Positions 29,006-37,087 of a DNA stretch of 45,290 nt are shown here, piece by piece (the stretch's first letter is position 1; the number at the start of each line of letters is the position of its first letter). Both the position numbers and the translations under genes were made by a program. Source of the stretch: Melioribacteraceae bacterium (GTDB lineage Bacteria; Bacteroidota; Ignavibacteria; Ignavibacteriales; Melioribacteraceae). The notes under the pieces are model-generated. The model was given only the letters and a program-made list of their open reading frames with translations. It was not told the origin of the DNA and did no database searches. The DNA lies in contig JALNXG010000027.1 of assembly GCA_023230485.1 (NCBI GenBank), forward strand, positions 1 to 45,290, read 5' to 3'.

Positions 29006-30034
29006 ATGCAACCGAAACAAGAAAAATTAGTAAAAGGTCCATTCTTCGAAGGAAGTGCTACAATTTATCGGAAAAATGGTTTATTTATAGAAAAGGGATT
29101 GCAATTAGATAATAGCACTAATGCCTGGTTCCCAGGTGCACATATTGGAAGTTTTTATGATGGAATGGCTGCGATAGATAAAGATAATGGATTTGGTTTT
29201 ATCAATAAAAAAGGTGAAATCGTAATTGAACCAAAATACCTTGCTTATAGCGAATTTAGTGAAGGTCTATCTTTTGTTTTTAATCCTCCTAAAACATTTC
29301 TAATAAATAAAAATGAGGAAGTAATTGCTGAATTTGATGAAGCGATATTTGCTGATGAATTTAGAGATGGAATTGTAAAAGTCGGACTATTAGATGAATC
29401 AATCGAATGCTTTACTGAAGGGATGATGAATAATAAAGGGGGGTATATAGTAGATTGCCGATATAAAAGAAAAATTATGAGTCCCAAAGATTTAATTGAT
29501 GATAATGATCTATATTCATGCGGATTAATGAGAATGTGCGACAATGGGAAATTCGGATTTCTGGATGGTGAAGGAAATATAAAGATCCCATTTAAGTATG
29601 ATAAAGTATCGCGCTTTATTAATGACCAAGCTGCTTTTGTTTTGGATGGCAAAGCGGGATTCATAAATACTGCTGGGGATATAGTCCTCCCACCGATTTA
29701 TGAAGATGCTGCGTATATGAGAAATGGGATTTACTTTGTAAAAAAAGATGGCTATTGGGGTGGAATAAGATTTAATGAAGTAGCTGTTGGTTTTGTTTAT
29801 GATAAAATTGTTGAGTATAACTATGGAGTAGTATTCATGAAGCTAAACGGCTATTGGGGATTTATGGATATATGGGGAAAGCTGGAATTTTATGGGAAAT
29901 TCGATTCTCAACCGATATATGATGACGGACTGATTCTATTTTATGAGAATGGAAGAAGAGGAGTACTAAATGCCTATGGCGACAAACTCGTAGCAGACAT
30001 AATCTCAGATGAAGTACTAAGTCATTTGAATTGA
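29006..30034 (+). CDS. WG-repeat (KWG) protein
   Basis: A 342-residue protein built from degenerate WG/KWG beta-repeats, each about 40-60 residues with the pattern G-[FW]-G-F-x-[DN]-x-x-G-x-[IL] followed by P-x-Y. Clear units are at FGFINKKGEIVIEPKY, FGFLDGEGNIKIPFKY, AGFINTAGDIVLPPIY and YWGFMDIWGKLEF. There is no signal peptide or membrane helix, so it is probably cytoplasmic. WG repeats are thought to bind proteins or ligands and have no known catalysis. A good SD (GGGGAGAAG) precedes the ATG. It ends at a likely two-way terminator shared with mcrC. Confidence 0.85.
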   Translation: MQPKQEKLVKGPFFEGSATIYRKNGLFIEKGLQLDNSTNAWFPGAHIGSFYDGMAAIDKDNGFGFINKKGEIVIEPKYLAYSEFSEGLSFVFNPPKTFLINKNEEVIAEFDEAIFADEFRDGIVKVGLLDESIECFTEGMMNNKGGYIVDCRYKRKIMSPKDLIDDNDLYSCGLMRMCDNGKFGFLDGEGNIKIPFKYDKVSRFINDQAAFVLDGKAGFINTAGDIVLPPIYEDAAYMRNGIYFVKKDGYWGGIRFNEVAVGFVYDKIVEYNYGVVFMKLNGYWGFMDIWGKLEFYGKFDSQPIYDDGLILFYENGRRGVLNAYGDKLVADIISDEVLSHLN

Positions 30035-30048
30035 TGTGAGATAAATAA

Positions 30049-30074
30049 AGGGGGAATTAAAAATAATTCCCTCT
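30049..30074. terminator. Probable bidirectional terminator between the WG-repeat gene and mcrC
   Basis: Stem AGGGGGAATTA / TAATTCCCTCT (11 pairs including one G-T) with a four-A loop, placed between two convergent stops (30034 plus, 30087 minus). The T tracts are interrupted on both sides, so termination may be weak. Confidence 0.55.
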
Positions 30075-30086
30075 GAATATTTCCTG

Positions 30087-31361
30087 TTATTTTTCATCAT
30101 AAATAATATTATTGATATGTTTTTGGAAAAGTATCGTTTTCTTTTCGATATCAGTAACATGTATTCCAACTAAATAATACTTTGAAGAATCCTCAAATCC
30201 TTTTATTTTCAATAATTGAGTTTCAGTTGCTTTTCCATATAAAGGATAAACTAAAATAGACTTTGAAGCATTAATTTTTTCATGTTTTGAATAGGCAATC
30301 AATTGAAAAAGATCACTATTTGTAATGTTTGATATTATTGGTTCCTCTTCATTAGTTAAAACATTTTTATATTTAGCATCAATAACAATTTTGAAATTAT
30401 TTTTATCTGTTAAAGTGATATCAGGTTTTATTGTTTTTGAAAAAGCCGTAGATGAATATATAAAATTTTCTTGTGATTCAAATCCATAATATTTTGCACC
30501 TTTTTTAATAACTCCAGTTACATACTTCTCGAAAAGTTTATTCATATCAAAAATAAAAGACCTAAATGGACAAGTACTAGAATCTAATTTCATTTGATTA
30601 TTACTAATAATAAATTTACATAATTCATGAATCGGTTTGTAATTCTTAAACCTTCCAACATAGCGGATTCTATTAAATTCTTCGAGTCTTATTTTTCTTA
30701 AAGTTATGCCCGACAAATACGGTTCAATAGCAATTGATTTGGGTCTTAAGATCTCTTTTATTGTTGAATTAATATTAGTGTCATTAAAAATAAACTTTCT
30801 GATAATTTCTAAAGTGTAACGCAGTATCTGGTTTTCTAAGGTATCAGCATTCATATCAAAATATGTACAAGGGACTAAGTTTCTTTTACCGGCAGGTATA
30901 TATTTTTTAAAATATTTTGACAACTCTACTTTTCCTTTAATGCAGGCATTAAAGACTTCTTCTTTTTTTACGTAGTTTTTGGAAAAGTGGTTCTTAAGAA
31001 ATTCTTTAAGACTTTCTAAGAAATAATAAGCAAATAGATATTGTATTTCATCTGGTAATTTTTCAAGTTCACTTTTATCATTCGGAAAATTAATTTCAAA
31101 TCCAAACGCATAGTTCATCATTAAGAAAATATTTGCACTTTCTATTTTCGGTTTTACTATTACTTGGTATTCGCTAGAGCTGAGAACTCCAACAATATTT
31201 TTAGATTTAATAGAAAAATTAAATAAAGAATTATCTATACATGGTTCAACACGTAAATCAAATAGATTGTCATAACCTTTTATTTCCCTTAATTCACTAA
31301 ATGTCTTTTGATCAATCCCAAGATCAGAAAATTCTTGTAATTCAAATTTGGTAATATCCAT
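30087..31361 (-). CDS. mcrC: McrC-type endonuclease subunit of a McrBC restriction system
   Basis: 424 residues. The N-terminal half (about 1-250) is the McrC domain that docks on the McrB ring. The C-terminal half holds a PD-(D/E)xK nuclease: E278 in LFEKYV, the metal-binding D314 in KPDITL, and the DAK triad D328-A329-K330. All catalytic residues are present, so the enzyme should be active. McrC cuts DNA between modified recognition sites when McrB hydrolyses GTP (type IV restriction). It lies 4 bases after mcrB and ends at the shared terminator. AT-rich, lysine-rich coding like mcrB suggests the pair was acquired together. Confidence 0.93.
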   Translation of the reverse strand: MDITKFELQEFSDLGIDQKTFSELREIKGYDNLFDLRVEPCIDNSLFNFSIKSKNIVGVLSSSEYQVIVKPKIESANIFLMMNYAFGFEINFPNDKSELEKLPDEIQYLFAYYFLESLKEFLKNHFSKNYVKKEEVFNACIKGKVELSKYFKKYIPAGKRNLVPCTYFDMNADTLENQILRYTLEIIRKFIFNDTNINSTIKEILRPKSIAIEPYLSGITLRKIRLEEFNRIRYVGRFKNYKPIHELCKFIISNNQMKLDSSTCPFRSFIFDMNKLFEKYVTGVIKKGAKYYGFESQENFIYSSTAFSKTIKPDITLTDKNNFKIVIDAKYKNVLTNEEEPIISNITNSDLFQLIAYSKHEKINASKSILVYPLYGKATETQLLKIKGFEDSSKYYLVGIHVTDIEKKTILFQKHINNIIYDEK

Positions 31362-31365
31362 TTTA

Positions 31366-32829
31366 TTAGTACTGATTTATTTCTTTAACGAACTCATCAA
31401 TATTATTAATTATACCTTCCTTTTTATATTCTTCTAAAAGAGGAACAACCTGGAATTTCATTTTTCTAATTAATTCTTCTTTTGTATTTGAAATAAAGTA
31501 AGTGTGCCCAACAGCGAAATCTTTATCACCGTTGAAGAGTCCGTTGCACTTTTCAAATAAAGCTAATGTCGTTTTAACAAGACATTCTTCTTTTCCAATC
31601 ATTATTTTTTCTAATTTATTTAAATCAGGGCTTAGTGTATGGAATACAAATCTTCGTCTCAGTGCATAATCTATAATAGCAATAGATCTATCTGCTGTAT
31701 TCATTGTTCCAATGATAATAAGATTTTTAGGAATTGTAATTGGAATGCCATATGCTGTTTTTATTTCCATATCTCTATATTCTAAACCTAAAATCAGTTC
31801 TCCTAAAATTTTAGATATATCACCTCTATTAATTTCGTCTATTATTAAGAAGTATTCATTTTCAGGATTATTAAAAGCACGTTTACAAAAAGAGGTAAAA
31901 ATCTTTTCTTTTACTTCAAATTTTCCATCTTCATTCATCAAATATCCCATAACAAAATCTTCATAAGAATAACTTGGATGGAATTGAACTAATTCCCATC
32001 TATCTTGAAACTTTTCTCTGTTTTTAAATTCACTGAATTCAAGAGTGTCGCTAGCCAGACTTTCTTTAATTCTTTCATAAACAAGATTTATGGCAGAATA
32101 AGTTTTACCTGTTCCGGGAGGTCCTTGAAGAATAATATTGTTGAATTGTTTAGAAATATTATAAAATTCATTTGAGGTGCTTGTAGCAGTTACTTTTTCA
32201 TCTGCCATTTCTATTCCCAAAAATTGGTTTACTAAAAGTTTTGTCTTTTTGTGATCATCATATTTATTATCTAGCCAATGATAGCTTAACGCCCAATAAA
32301 TTTTAAATATTCGATAAATTAATTGTTTGTCTTTTTCAAACTCACCACTAATTGGAACAATTATTTTAAATTCAGTGGCGGATAAATTCTTAAGTTCCTG
32401 TAAATTATTAATATTAGAAATTCTTTCCCAAATTTTATTCTTTTTCACTATAAGAATTTCTTTCTTTTCCTCTTCTATTATTTTATTAGTTTCATTAATT
32501 GCAATATTTTTATATTTGTCATTCTCATATATATCGGTCATTAATAAAGCCCAATCATTATTATCATTACTACCTGTTTCTAAATATATACCTATAGATT
32601 TAATTCCATTTTCGGTCAGATCTTCATTTAAGATTATTTTTATATGTTGAAATCCCTGACGAAATCTAAACATATCTTTAAAATTTTTAATATATGCAAC
32701 CAATCCAAAATTATTGGTAAATTTTTTTATAGGAGATTGTGTAAGAATCGTGAAAAACAAATCAGAGAGATGGTTTTCATCAATATAATTTTTTAACCAC
32801 CTTTTAATGATTACACGTGGTTCTGGCAT
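31366..32829 (-). CDS. mcrB: McrB-type AAA+ GTPase with an unassigned N-terminal DNA-recognition domain
   Basis: 487 residues. The AAA+ motor (about 225-470) shows Walker A GPPGTGKT (236-243), Walker B LIIDEINRGD (D331-E332) and the McrB-specific NTADRS motif (377-382) that marks a GTP-using member. The N-terminal 210 residues should recognise the target. They do not look like the E. coli DUF3578 5-methylcytosine reader to me; the first half has FRQGFQHIKIIL and ETGSNDNNDW segments, and the region is rich in Asn/Lys. The target modification is therefore unknown. An AGAGGAG SD precedes the ATG. The upstream 170 bases (32830-33000) are very AT-rich and must hold the promoter. Confidence 0.93.
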   Translation of the reverse strand: MPEPRVIIKRWLKNYIDENHLSDLFFTILTQSPIKKFTNNFGLVAYIKNFKDMFRFRQGFQHIKIILNEDLTENGIKSIGIYLETGSNDNNDWALLMTDIYENDKYKNIAINETNKIIEEEKKEILIVKKNKIWERISNINNLQELKNLSATEFKIIVPISGEFEKDKQLIYRIFKIYWALSYHWLDNKYDDHKKTKLLVNQFLGIEMADEKVTATSTSNEFYNISKQFNNIILQGPPGTGKTYSAINLVYERIKESLASDTLEFSEFKNREKFQDRWELVQFHPSYSYEDFVMGYLMNEDGKFEVKEKIFTSFCKRAFNNPENEYFLIIDEINRGDISKILGELILGLEYRDMEIKTAYGIPITIPKNLIIIGTMNTADRSIAIIDYALRRRFVFHTLSPDLNKLEKIMIGKEECLVKTTLALFEKCNGLFNGDKDFAVGHTYFISNTKEELIRKMKFQVVPLLEEYKKEGIINNIDEFVKEINQY

Positions 32830-33000
32830 TTACTTTTCTCCTCTTAAGTTTGAATAGGTAATTATTATGAATCTTAAAATTATAATTCAATATTTTCTTT
32901 TCTATAAAATATATATTTTGTAAAAAAGTATTTGAAAATTAGTAAAATATATTAATAAACTATAAAAAATTGCTTATGACAACTAAATAAATAAAAAATC

Positions 33001-34068
33001 TCAATTCTTTTTGTGATTCTTCAAATAATTGTGCATCATTTTGCCGAACTTTTTATCTTTTGCCCTTTTTTCCTGATATGACATTTCGTTATACAGCGAT
33101 TCTTTATACATCTTAATATAATTATCATATCTTTCTTGAGAAATGTCTCCTTTCTGAAGTGCATCTAAAACCGCACATCCTTTTTCTATGGTATGTGTGC
33201 AATCATCGAAACGGCACCTTTGTGAAAGTTCTGCTATTTCGTTGAAAGTATCATCGAGACCCGATTCTGCCGAAATAATCCCAAGTTCCCGCATTCCGGG
33301 ACTATCTATTACTATCGCTCCATTATCAATAACTATTAATTCCCTTCGAGTGGTTGTATGCCGTCCTCTACCATCTTTTTCTCTTATCGATTGAGTTTTG
33401 TATAAGTCTTGATGGATAAGGTTATTTAATAATGTGGTTTTACCAACTCCCGAAGAGCCGATCAAACAATATGTTTCGGCTGGAGTAAAATATGCTTTAA
33501 TGGGTTCTATATCTGAAAAATTTATATTGCTGAATGATCCGATTTTAATCCCCGGCGTTAATTTGTTTATATCGCCCACCTTACTCTGAATTTCATCTTC
33601 ACTAATGAGATCACTTTTGCTTAAAAATATTATCGGAGTTATATGACTCTCATTTATCATTACCAAATAGCGTTCTAATCTTTTTAAGTTATAATTGCTA
33701 TCTAATGCTTGAACGATTATTGCCTTATCAATATTTGCAGCTATCAATTGGTAATCGATTTTATTCCCGGAAGATTTCCTCTTCAATAAATTTTTTCGGG
33801 GAATAATTTCGTGAATTACAGCAAAAGACTCATCATCAAATAATTGAGCATAAACCCAATCACCTACGGTTGGTAAATCTTCCGGTGATTCTGAATTAAA
33901 TAAAAACTTGCCTGTTAATTCAGCATAGATATCAGTTTTCCCATTAGATACCATAAAACTATTTTTATTGACCGAAACTACTCTTGCTATTTGACGGTCA
34001 TTCAACTTGGCTGAATCAATGTTTTCTTGAAACCATTTATCAAAACCAAGTTTTTCTAATTCGATCAT
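33001..34068 (-). CDS. rsgA: Ribosome small-subunit-dependent GTPase A
   Basis: 355-residue circularly permuted GTPase that checks the 30S decoding centre late in ribosome assembly. The order of motifs proves the permutation: G4 SKSD (150-153) precedes G1 GSSGVGKT (204-211) and G3 DSPG (255-258). The N-terminal OB fold (about 25-95) binds rRNA, and the C-terminal zinc site reads C285, C290, H292, C298. A Lys-rich tail follows. This is a housekeeping gene sitting among accessory genes; it is divergent from the small winged-helix gene and follows an AT-rich spacer after mcrB. Confidence 0.95.
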   Translation of the reverse strand: MIELEKLGFDKWFQENIDSAKLNDRQIARVVSVNKNSFMVSNGKTDIYAELTGKFLFNSESPEDLPTVGDWVYAQLFDDESFAVIHEIIPRKNLLKRKSSGNKIDYQLIAANIDKAIIVQALDSNYNLKRLERYLVMINESHITPIIFLSKSDLISEDEIQSKVGDINKLTPGIKIGSFSNINFSDIEPIKAYFTPAETYCLIGSSGVGKTTLLNNLIHQDLYKTQSIREKDGRGRHTTTRRELIVIDNGAIVIDSPGMRELGIISAESGLDDTFNEIAELSQRCRFDDCTHTIEKGCAVLDALQKGDISQERYDNYIKMYKESLYNEMSYQEKRAKDKKFGKMMHNYLKNHKKN

Positions 34069-34254
34069 TTTTTTATCGCAATTAATTTAAGAATGTTTGT
34101 ATATATAGAGTTTATCGCATCTGCAATATGCCACTACCTCAAATATAATTAAATCCGATATTATTCTTCTTTATTTAATATTTTTAATAGAGGATTTTAA
34201 TTAGACTATGATATGTATTTATATTTAAAAAATCTAAAATCTAATGGAGAAAAA

Positions 34255-34431
34255 ATGGAAGCAAAAGATCTTATCTTAAAAGTTATGAAGAAAGAGGGAA
34301 CTCCTCTAAATGCAGGAAAGATTACTGAATTAACCGGACTTGATCGTAAAATTGTAGATAAGACAATGGAACTATTAAAGAAGGAAGGAACAATCGTTTC
34401 TCCTAAAAGATGCCTCTGGGAACCAAAATAA
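34255..34431 (+). CDS. Tiny winged-helix protein (58 aa)
   Basis: A stand-alone winged helix-turn-helix domain: helix LILKVMKKEGTPL, recognition-type helices around KITELTGLDRKIVDKTMELLKKEG, and a wing ending SPKRCLWEPK. The ATG at 34255 is chosen over an upstream in-frame ATG at 34213 because a GGAG SD sits 7 bases before it and homology-like content begins there. The single Cys near the end (KRC) is the only candidate metal or redox residue. Proteins of this size may act as small DNA-binding regulators; the target is unknown. Divergent from rsgA. Confidence 0.75.
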   Translation: MEAKDLILKVMKKEGTPLNAGKITELTGLDRKIVDKTMELLKKEGTIVSPKRCLWEPK

Positions 34432-34587
34432 ATTAATCACTTAAGCAAAATTATTTACTTAAAATATTGAATTAATTAAATATGGGAGATTATCTCCTAT
34501 TTATATGTAAGTATCAATTTAGTTTTAGTGACTTATCAATTGAGAAGGAAAAAGCATCGGTAATAGTTATCCTTAATAAAAGTAGTC

Positions 34588-34789
34588 TATTTTTTACCTT
34601 TGACTGTTATGCTGCAAATTCTGTCGGAATTCCGCAGCCTTATCCTAAATCTGCAGAATCAATATGACCATAAATAAAATTATATTCGGTACCTATCATA
34701 TTTATCCCTGCTTGATCAGAACTGCATCCGCATGAAGATTGCTGAACCGCTATTGATGAGTATTTGTTTTTAACTATAATATTTAATTC
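34588..34789 (-). pseudogene. Decayed arsenite methyltransferase (arsM) N-terminal remnant
   Basis: Reading the minus strand from 34789 gives ELNIIVKNKYSSIAVQQ, then a Cys cluster SSCGCSSD, MIGTEYNF, and DSADLG-stop-GCGIPTEFAA, which matches the N-terminus of bacterial ArsM (VKxKY..IA; Cys-rich; YSLIGxxY; DADLGLGCGLPTEFA). An in-frame TAA (34642-34640) replaces what should be the Leu codon in LGLGCG. Just after EFAA a one-base loss shifts the frame (ITVKGK is found in the next frame). The SAM-binding motif and the rest are lost. The pieces are too ordered to be chance. Confidence 0.75.
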
Positions 34790-34815
34790 TTAATCCGAAT
34801 TTATTTCTATTCTCC

Positions 34816-34950
34816 TTATTCACATTCAAAAGGTTGTTTTATAAATTGAACTGCTCTCTTGGTTAAACTTTTTGTTAAATCAATTCCTACCTCTTTCATA
34901 ACAGCAGCGGATTTAGGAGTAGCCGAAAAACCCTCTGCCATTTGACTCCT
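34816..34950 (-). pseudogene. Decayed low-molecular-weight arsenate reductase (arsC type) remnant
   Basis: A 44-codon minus-strand frame reads RSQMAEGF, then SATPKSAAVMKEVGIDL and TKSLTKRAVQFI, ending at TAA (34818-34816). Thioredoxin-coupled ArsC proteins have CxxNxxRSQMAEGF near the start and, some 25 residues later, P-x-x-V-x-VMKEIGIDIS-x-x-x-x-K. Here the two blocks are joined directly, so an internal deletion removed the middle. The catalytic Cys loop before RSQ is not found upstream. It lies between chrA and the arsM remnant on the same strand, as in ars operons. Confidence 0.7.
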
Positions 34951-35012
34951 TCAAGATAATAATATGATTTGGTTTCGACAATAATCGATAGCATCAAGTT
35001 CAATAAAAATCA

Positions 35013-36176
35013 TCAGATCGATTGAAGCAGATATCCTAAAATAGCACCACCCAATACTATGTAAGCGGAATTTAGTTTTTTAACTGATAAAAATGCTATG
35101 GAGGATAATAAAACTATTAATAAAGCACCCCAATCAAAACCCGATCGGGAATTAAATAAAATATCCACACCAAGATTAATTACCACTACAAACATCACAG
35201 CCACAGCGCTTGCATTAATTGCATCAAGAAAAGCCGAAAATATTTTTGAAGCTCTAAGCTTTGCCACAAAAGGATTTAGAATCAAGACAAAAATGAAAGA
35301 AGGAATTAAAATACCTAATGTTGCAGCTATTGCTCCGCCTATACCTGAAATCTGATAACCTATAAATGTGGCTGAAGAAAGGAAAGGTCCGGGTGTAAAT
35401 TGTCCTACTGCAATTGCATCTAAAAGCTCTTTTTCGGTTAGCCAGCCAAGACCTTGTACAAATTCACCATTAAAATATGCTACAAGGACATAACCGCCTC
35501 CGAACCAAACAGCCCCAATTTTAAGACATACAAAAAATATCTTTGTTAATGAGATATTTAGAGTTTCTTTCTCGGCTAATTGTTGGACTAAACTTGCGAT
35601 CGGAAATAATATTAGTGGAGAGAATGAGCTAAATATATTTTTTTTCTCGGATAGATATATAAATAAACTTCCAATAATTCCTCCCATAATTATTGAAATT
35701 ACTTCATTGACTCCAAGAAAATTTATTATCGAAATTGAGATAGCAATAAAAATAAGCTTCCATCCTTTGAGTGCTTTTATTCCTAATTTATAAACTGCAT
35801 TTAATACGATGACAATAATTGCGGGTTTAATACCAATTAAAAAAGGCTGTAGTTTGGGGAGATTTCCATATAAGGAATAAAGGTAAGCTATGAAGCCGGT
35901 TATTAAAACTGCTGGAATAATAAAAGAGAATCCAGCAATAATTAGCCCCCATATTCCGCCGCGTTGATAACCAATATGTAATGCCATCTCAGTAGAATTG
36001 GGACCGGGAATTAAATTAGTTGCCCCAACAAGATCCAAAAAGTGCTGCCGATCCAACCATTTCCGTTTGTTTGTAAACTCATCTTCAAATAATGCTATAT
36101 GAACCGCCGGTCCTCCAAAAGCAATTAAACCAAGCTTCAAGAAAACTTTTGCGATTTCTAAAAGTTCGAACCTCAT
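35013..36176 (-). CDS. chrA: Chromate transporter, two-domain CHR family
   Basis: Inner-membrane protein with about ten hydrophobic segments, built from two homologous CHR domains. Each domain opens with the family signature: GLIAFGGPAVHIALFE with later NLIPGPNSTEMALHIGY in the first, and GAVWFGGGYVLVAYF with GQFTPGPFLSSATFIGY in the second. ChrA exports chromate using the proton gradient. The open frame extends to a TTG at 36218, but the ATG at 36176 (MRFELLEI) has an AAAGGA SD and starts at the conserved region, giving 387 aa. It is the only intact gene in a stretch of arsenic-type relics, so it may be the last functional part of a resistance island. Confidence 0.93.
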   Translation of the reverse strand: MRFELLEIAKVFLKLGLIAFGGPAVHIALFEDEFTNKRKWLDRQHFLDLVGATNLIPGPNSTEMALHIGYQRGGIWGLIIAGFSFIIPAVLITGFIAYLYSLYGNLPKLQPFLIGIKPAIIVIVLNAVYKLGIKALKGWKLIFIAISISIINFLGVNEVISIIMGGIIGSLFIYLSEKKNIFSSFSPLILFPIASLVQQLAEKETLNISLTKIFFVCLKIGAVWFGGGYVLVAYFNGEFVQGLGWLTEKELLDAIAVGQFTPGPFLSSATFIGYQISGIGGAIAATLGILIPSFIFVLILNPFVAKLRASKIFSAFLDAINASAVAVMFVVVINLGVDILFNSRSGFDWGALLIVLLSSIAFLSVKKLNSAYIVLGGAILGYLLQSI

Positions 36177-36237
36177 ATCAATTTTTCCTTTAATTGAAAT
36201 ATTATTATCCGATTCCAATTTTATTATCCATATGTTT

Positions 36238-36431
36238 TCAAAAATTAATGCTTTCTACCAAATATTTCATATCTTCATTTTCTCTCGGCACTGTTATATT
36301 ATACTTTTTATTAAATCGCCCATTTTTTACTATTTCTCTTTTTCCACTAACGAGATAGATTATTGTTAGATCTAAATCTTGAAGCCATGATTGCTGATTT
36401 TTTCACTTTGGTTTATTTCACCATAATTCAT
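36238..36431 (-). pseudogene. Frameshifted small ORF upstream of chrA
   Basis: On the minus strand an ATG at 36431 opens MNYGEINQSEK, then runs into a stop. If one A is added to the A6 tract that follows, the frame continues through SWLQDLDLTIIYLVSGK and RENEDMKYLVESINF to a TGA at 36240-36238, about 64 residues. I do not recognise the family. The position 60 bases before chrA suggests it belonged to the chrA operon. It could be a real frameshift, a sequencing error in the A tract, or chance. Confidence 0.4.
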
Positions 36432-36484
36432 ATATGAAATGTTTATGAAATCATAAAATTATAAACTATGCTGTAAATTTATTT

Positions 36485-36700
36485 TTATATCTCGAATAAT
36501 TCCCCATCCTTCAAGCATTTGCTAGAAACAGAAAATAAGCTTTAGTATCGCGAAGGATCAGCAGTAAGTATAGGAATAAGGACTTTAGGATTAATTGAAT
36601 TAACATACTTTTGAAGAGTTTCAATAACTAGATGCCCAGAAGTATGTATTCAAATATCGATCATATCAAGCATAACAATATTTTGATTTTAGGATAAAAA
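36485..36700 (-). pseudogene. C-terminal remnant of an MBL-fold (beta-CASP/RNase J-like) hydrolase
   Basis: The minus strand reads QNIVMLDMIDI-stop-IHTSGHLVIETLQKYV, NSINPKVLIPILTADPSRY-stop-SLFSVSS and KCLKDGELFEI, ending at TAA (36487-36485). This is the typical tail of RNase J-like metallo-beta-lactamase-fold enzymes: IHTSGHA..E.L......KPK.iIPIHTF.PEKY..LF...V...eDGE.FEI. Two in-frame stops (TGA 36652-36650, TAA 36544-36542) and PILT in place of PIHT show decay. The N-terminal catalytic part is missing. Confidence 0.7.
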
Positions 36701-36920
36701 TTAATTTAATCAATTTTGGAGAGATTGCTACTTTAAAAGCTCAGAATTGAGATGAAGATATAAAGAAAACAATATTGAGTTTTCTCCGCTCATGCCTCGA
36801 TTTATTCAATGGGGAATTGCGAATTCAATTCGAAATTCCAAGTATTTACTTAAAGGAGCTAAATAATGAATTAAGGGGTTTGAGATGGAAGCAGGTAGTC
36901 CCGAACATCATCAAGTATAT
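36701..36920. other. Gene-poor stretch with an unidentified coding-like tail
   Basis: On the plus strand 36756-36866 is open and reads NNIEFSPLMPRFIQW then GIANSIRNSKYLLKGAK before TAA. The composition is protein-like and looks like the end of a lost gene, but I cannot name the family; the frame is closed upstream by a TGA at 36753. Nothing else is readable. Confidence 0.3.
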
Positions 36921-36963
36921 AAAAAAAGGGACTTACAAAAAAAATTATCTCTCTGTAAGTCCC
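36921..36963 (-). terminator. Terminator of the tRNA-Asn gene
   Basis: Perfect 10-bp stem GGGACTTACA (36928-36937) / TGTAAGTCCC (36954-36963) with a 16-base loop. On the minus strand it is followed by seven T (36927-36921), 8 bases after the tRNA 3' end. Confidence 0.88.
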
Positions 36964-36971
36964 TGTGTCCG

Positions 36972-37043
36972 CTCCGCGGGTAGGACTCGAACCTACAACC
37001 CTGCGGTTAACAGCCGCATGCTCTGCCATTGAGCTACCGCGGA
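36972..37043 (-). tRNA. trnN: tRNA-Asn (anticodon GTT)
   Basis: A 72-base cloverleaf on the minus strand: acceptor TCCGCGG pairs with CCGCGGA, D stem GCTC/GAGC, anticodon loop CTGTTAA with anticodon GTT, anticodon stem TGCGG/CCGCA, and T stem GTAGG/CCTAC enclosing TTCGAGT. The discriminator base is G and the CCA end is not encoded. It has its own promoter and terminator, so it is a single-gene unit. Confidence 0.97.
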
Positions 37044-37058
37044 ATAAAAAGGTCATCA

Positions 37059-37087
37059 AAAATAGGCTTCTTTTCGCTTTATGTCAA
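37059..37087 (-). promoter_or_regulatory. Sigma-70-type promoter of tRNA-Asn
   Basis: On the minus strand TTGACA (37087-37082), a 17-base spacer, and TATTTT (37064-37059) lie 15 bases before the tRNA. The exact -35 box and ideal spacing in front of a stable-RNA gene make this convincing. Confidence 0.75.

Larger units (their letters stand above)
34432..35012. other. Gene-poor stretch with operon relics
   Basis: No intact gene. It holds the arsM and arsC relics (listed separately) and, near 34483-34497, a short dyad GGAGAT-T-ATCTCC after the winged-helix gene that is too tight for a terminator. The remaining DNA between the arsC relic and the chrA stop shows no readable protein. Confidence 0.6.

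Noticed and set aside
34482..34667. Plus-strand ORF of 61 codons in the rsgA-chrA gap
   Set aside because: It lies antisense to the arsM relic, has no SD, and its sequence is the mirror of the decayed gene rather than a protein of its own.
36775..37032. Plus-strand ORF of 85 codons running through the tRNA
   Set aside because: It covers the antisense strand of tRNA-Asn and its terminator; the coding-like part before it is in another frame.
36972..37043. tRNA-Asn as the attachment site of an integrated element
   Set aside because: No integrase gene and no second copy of the tRNA 3' end were noticed in the window.
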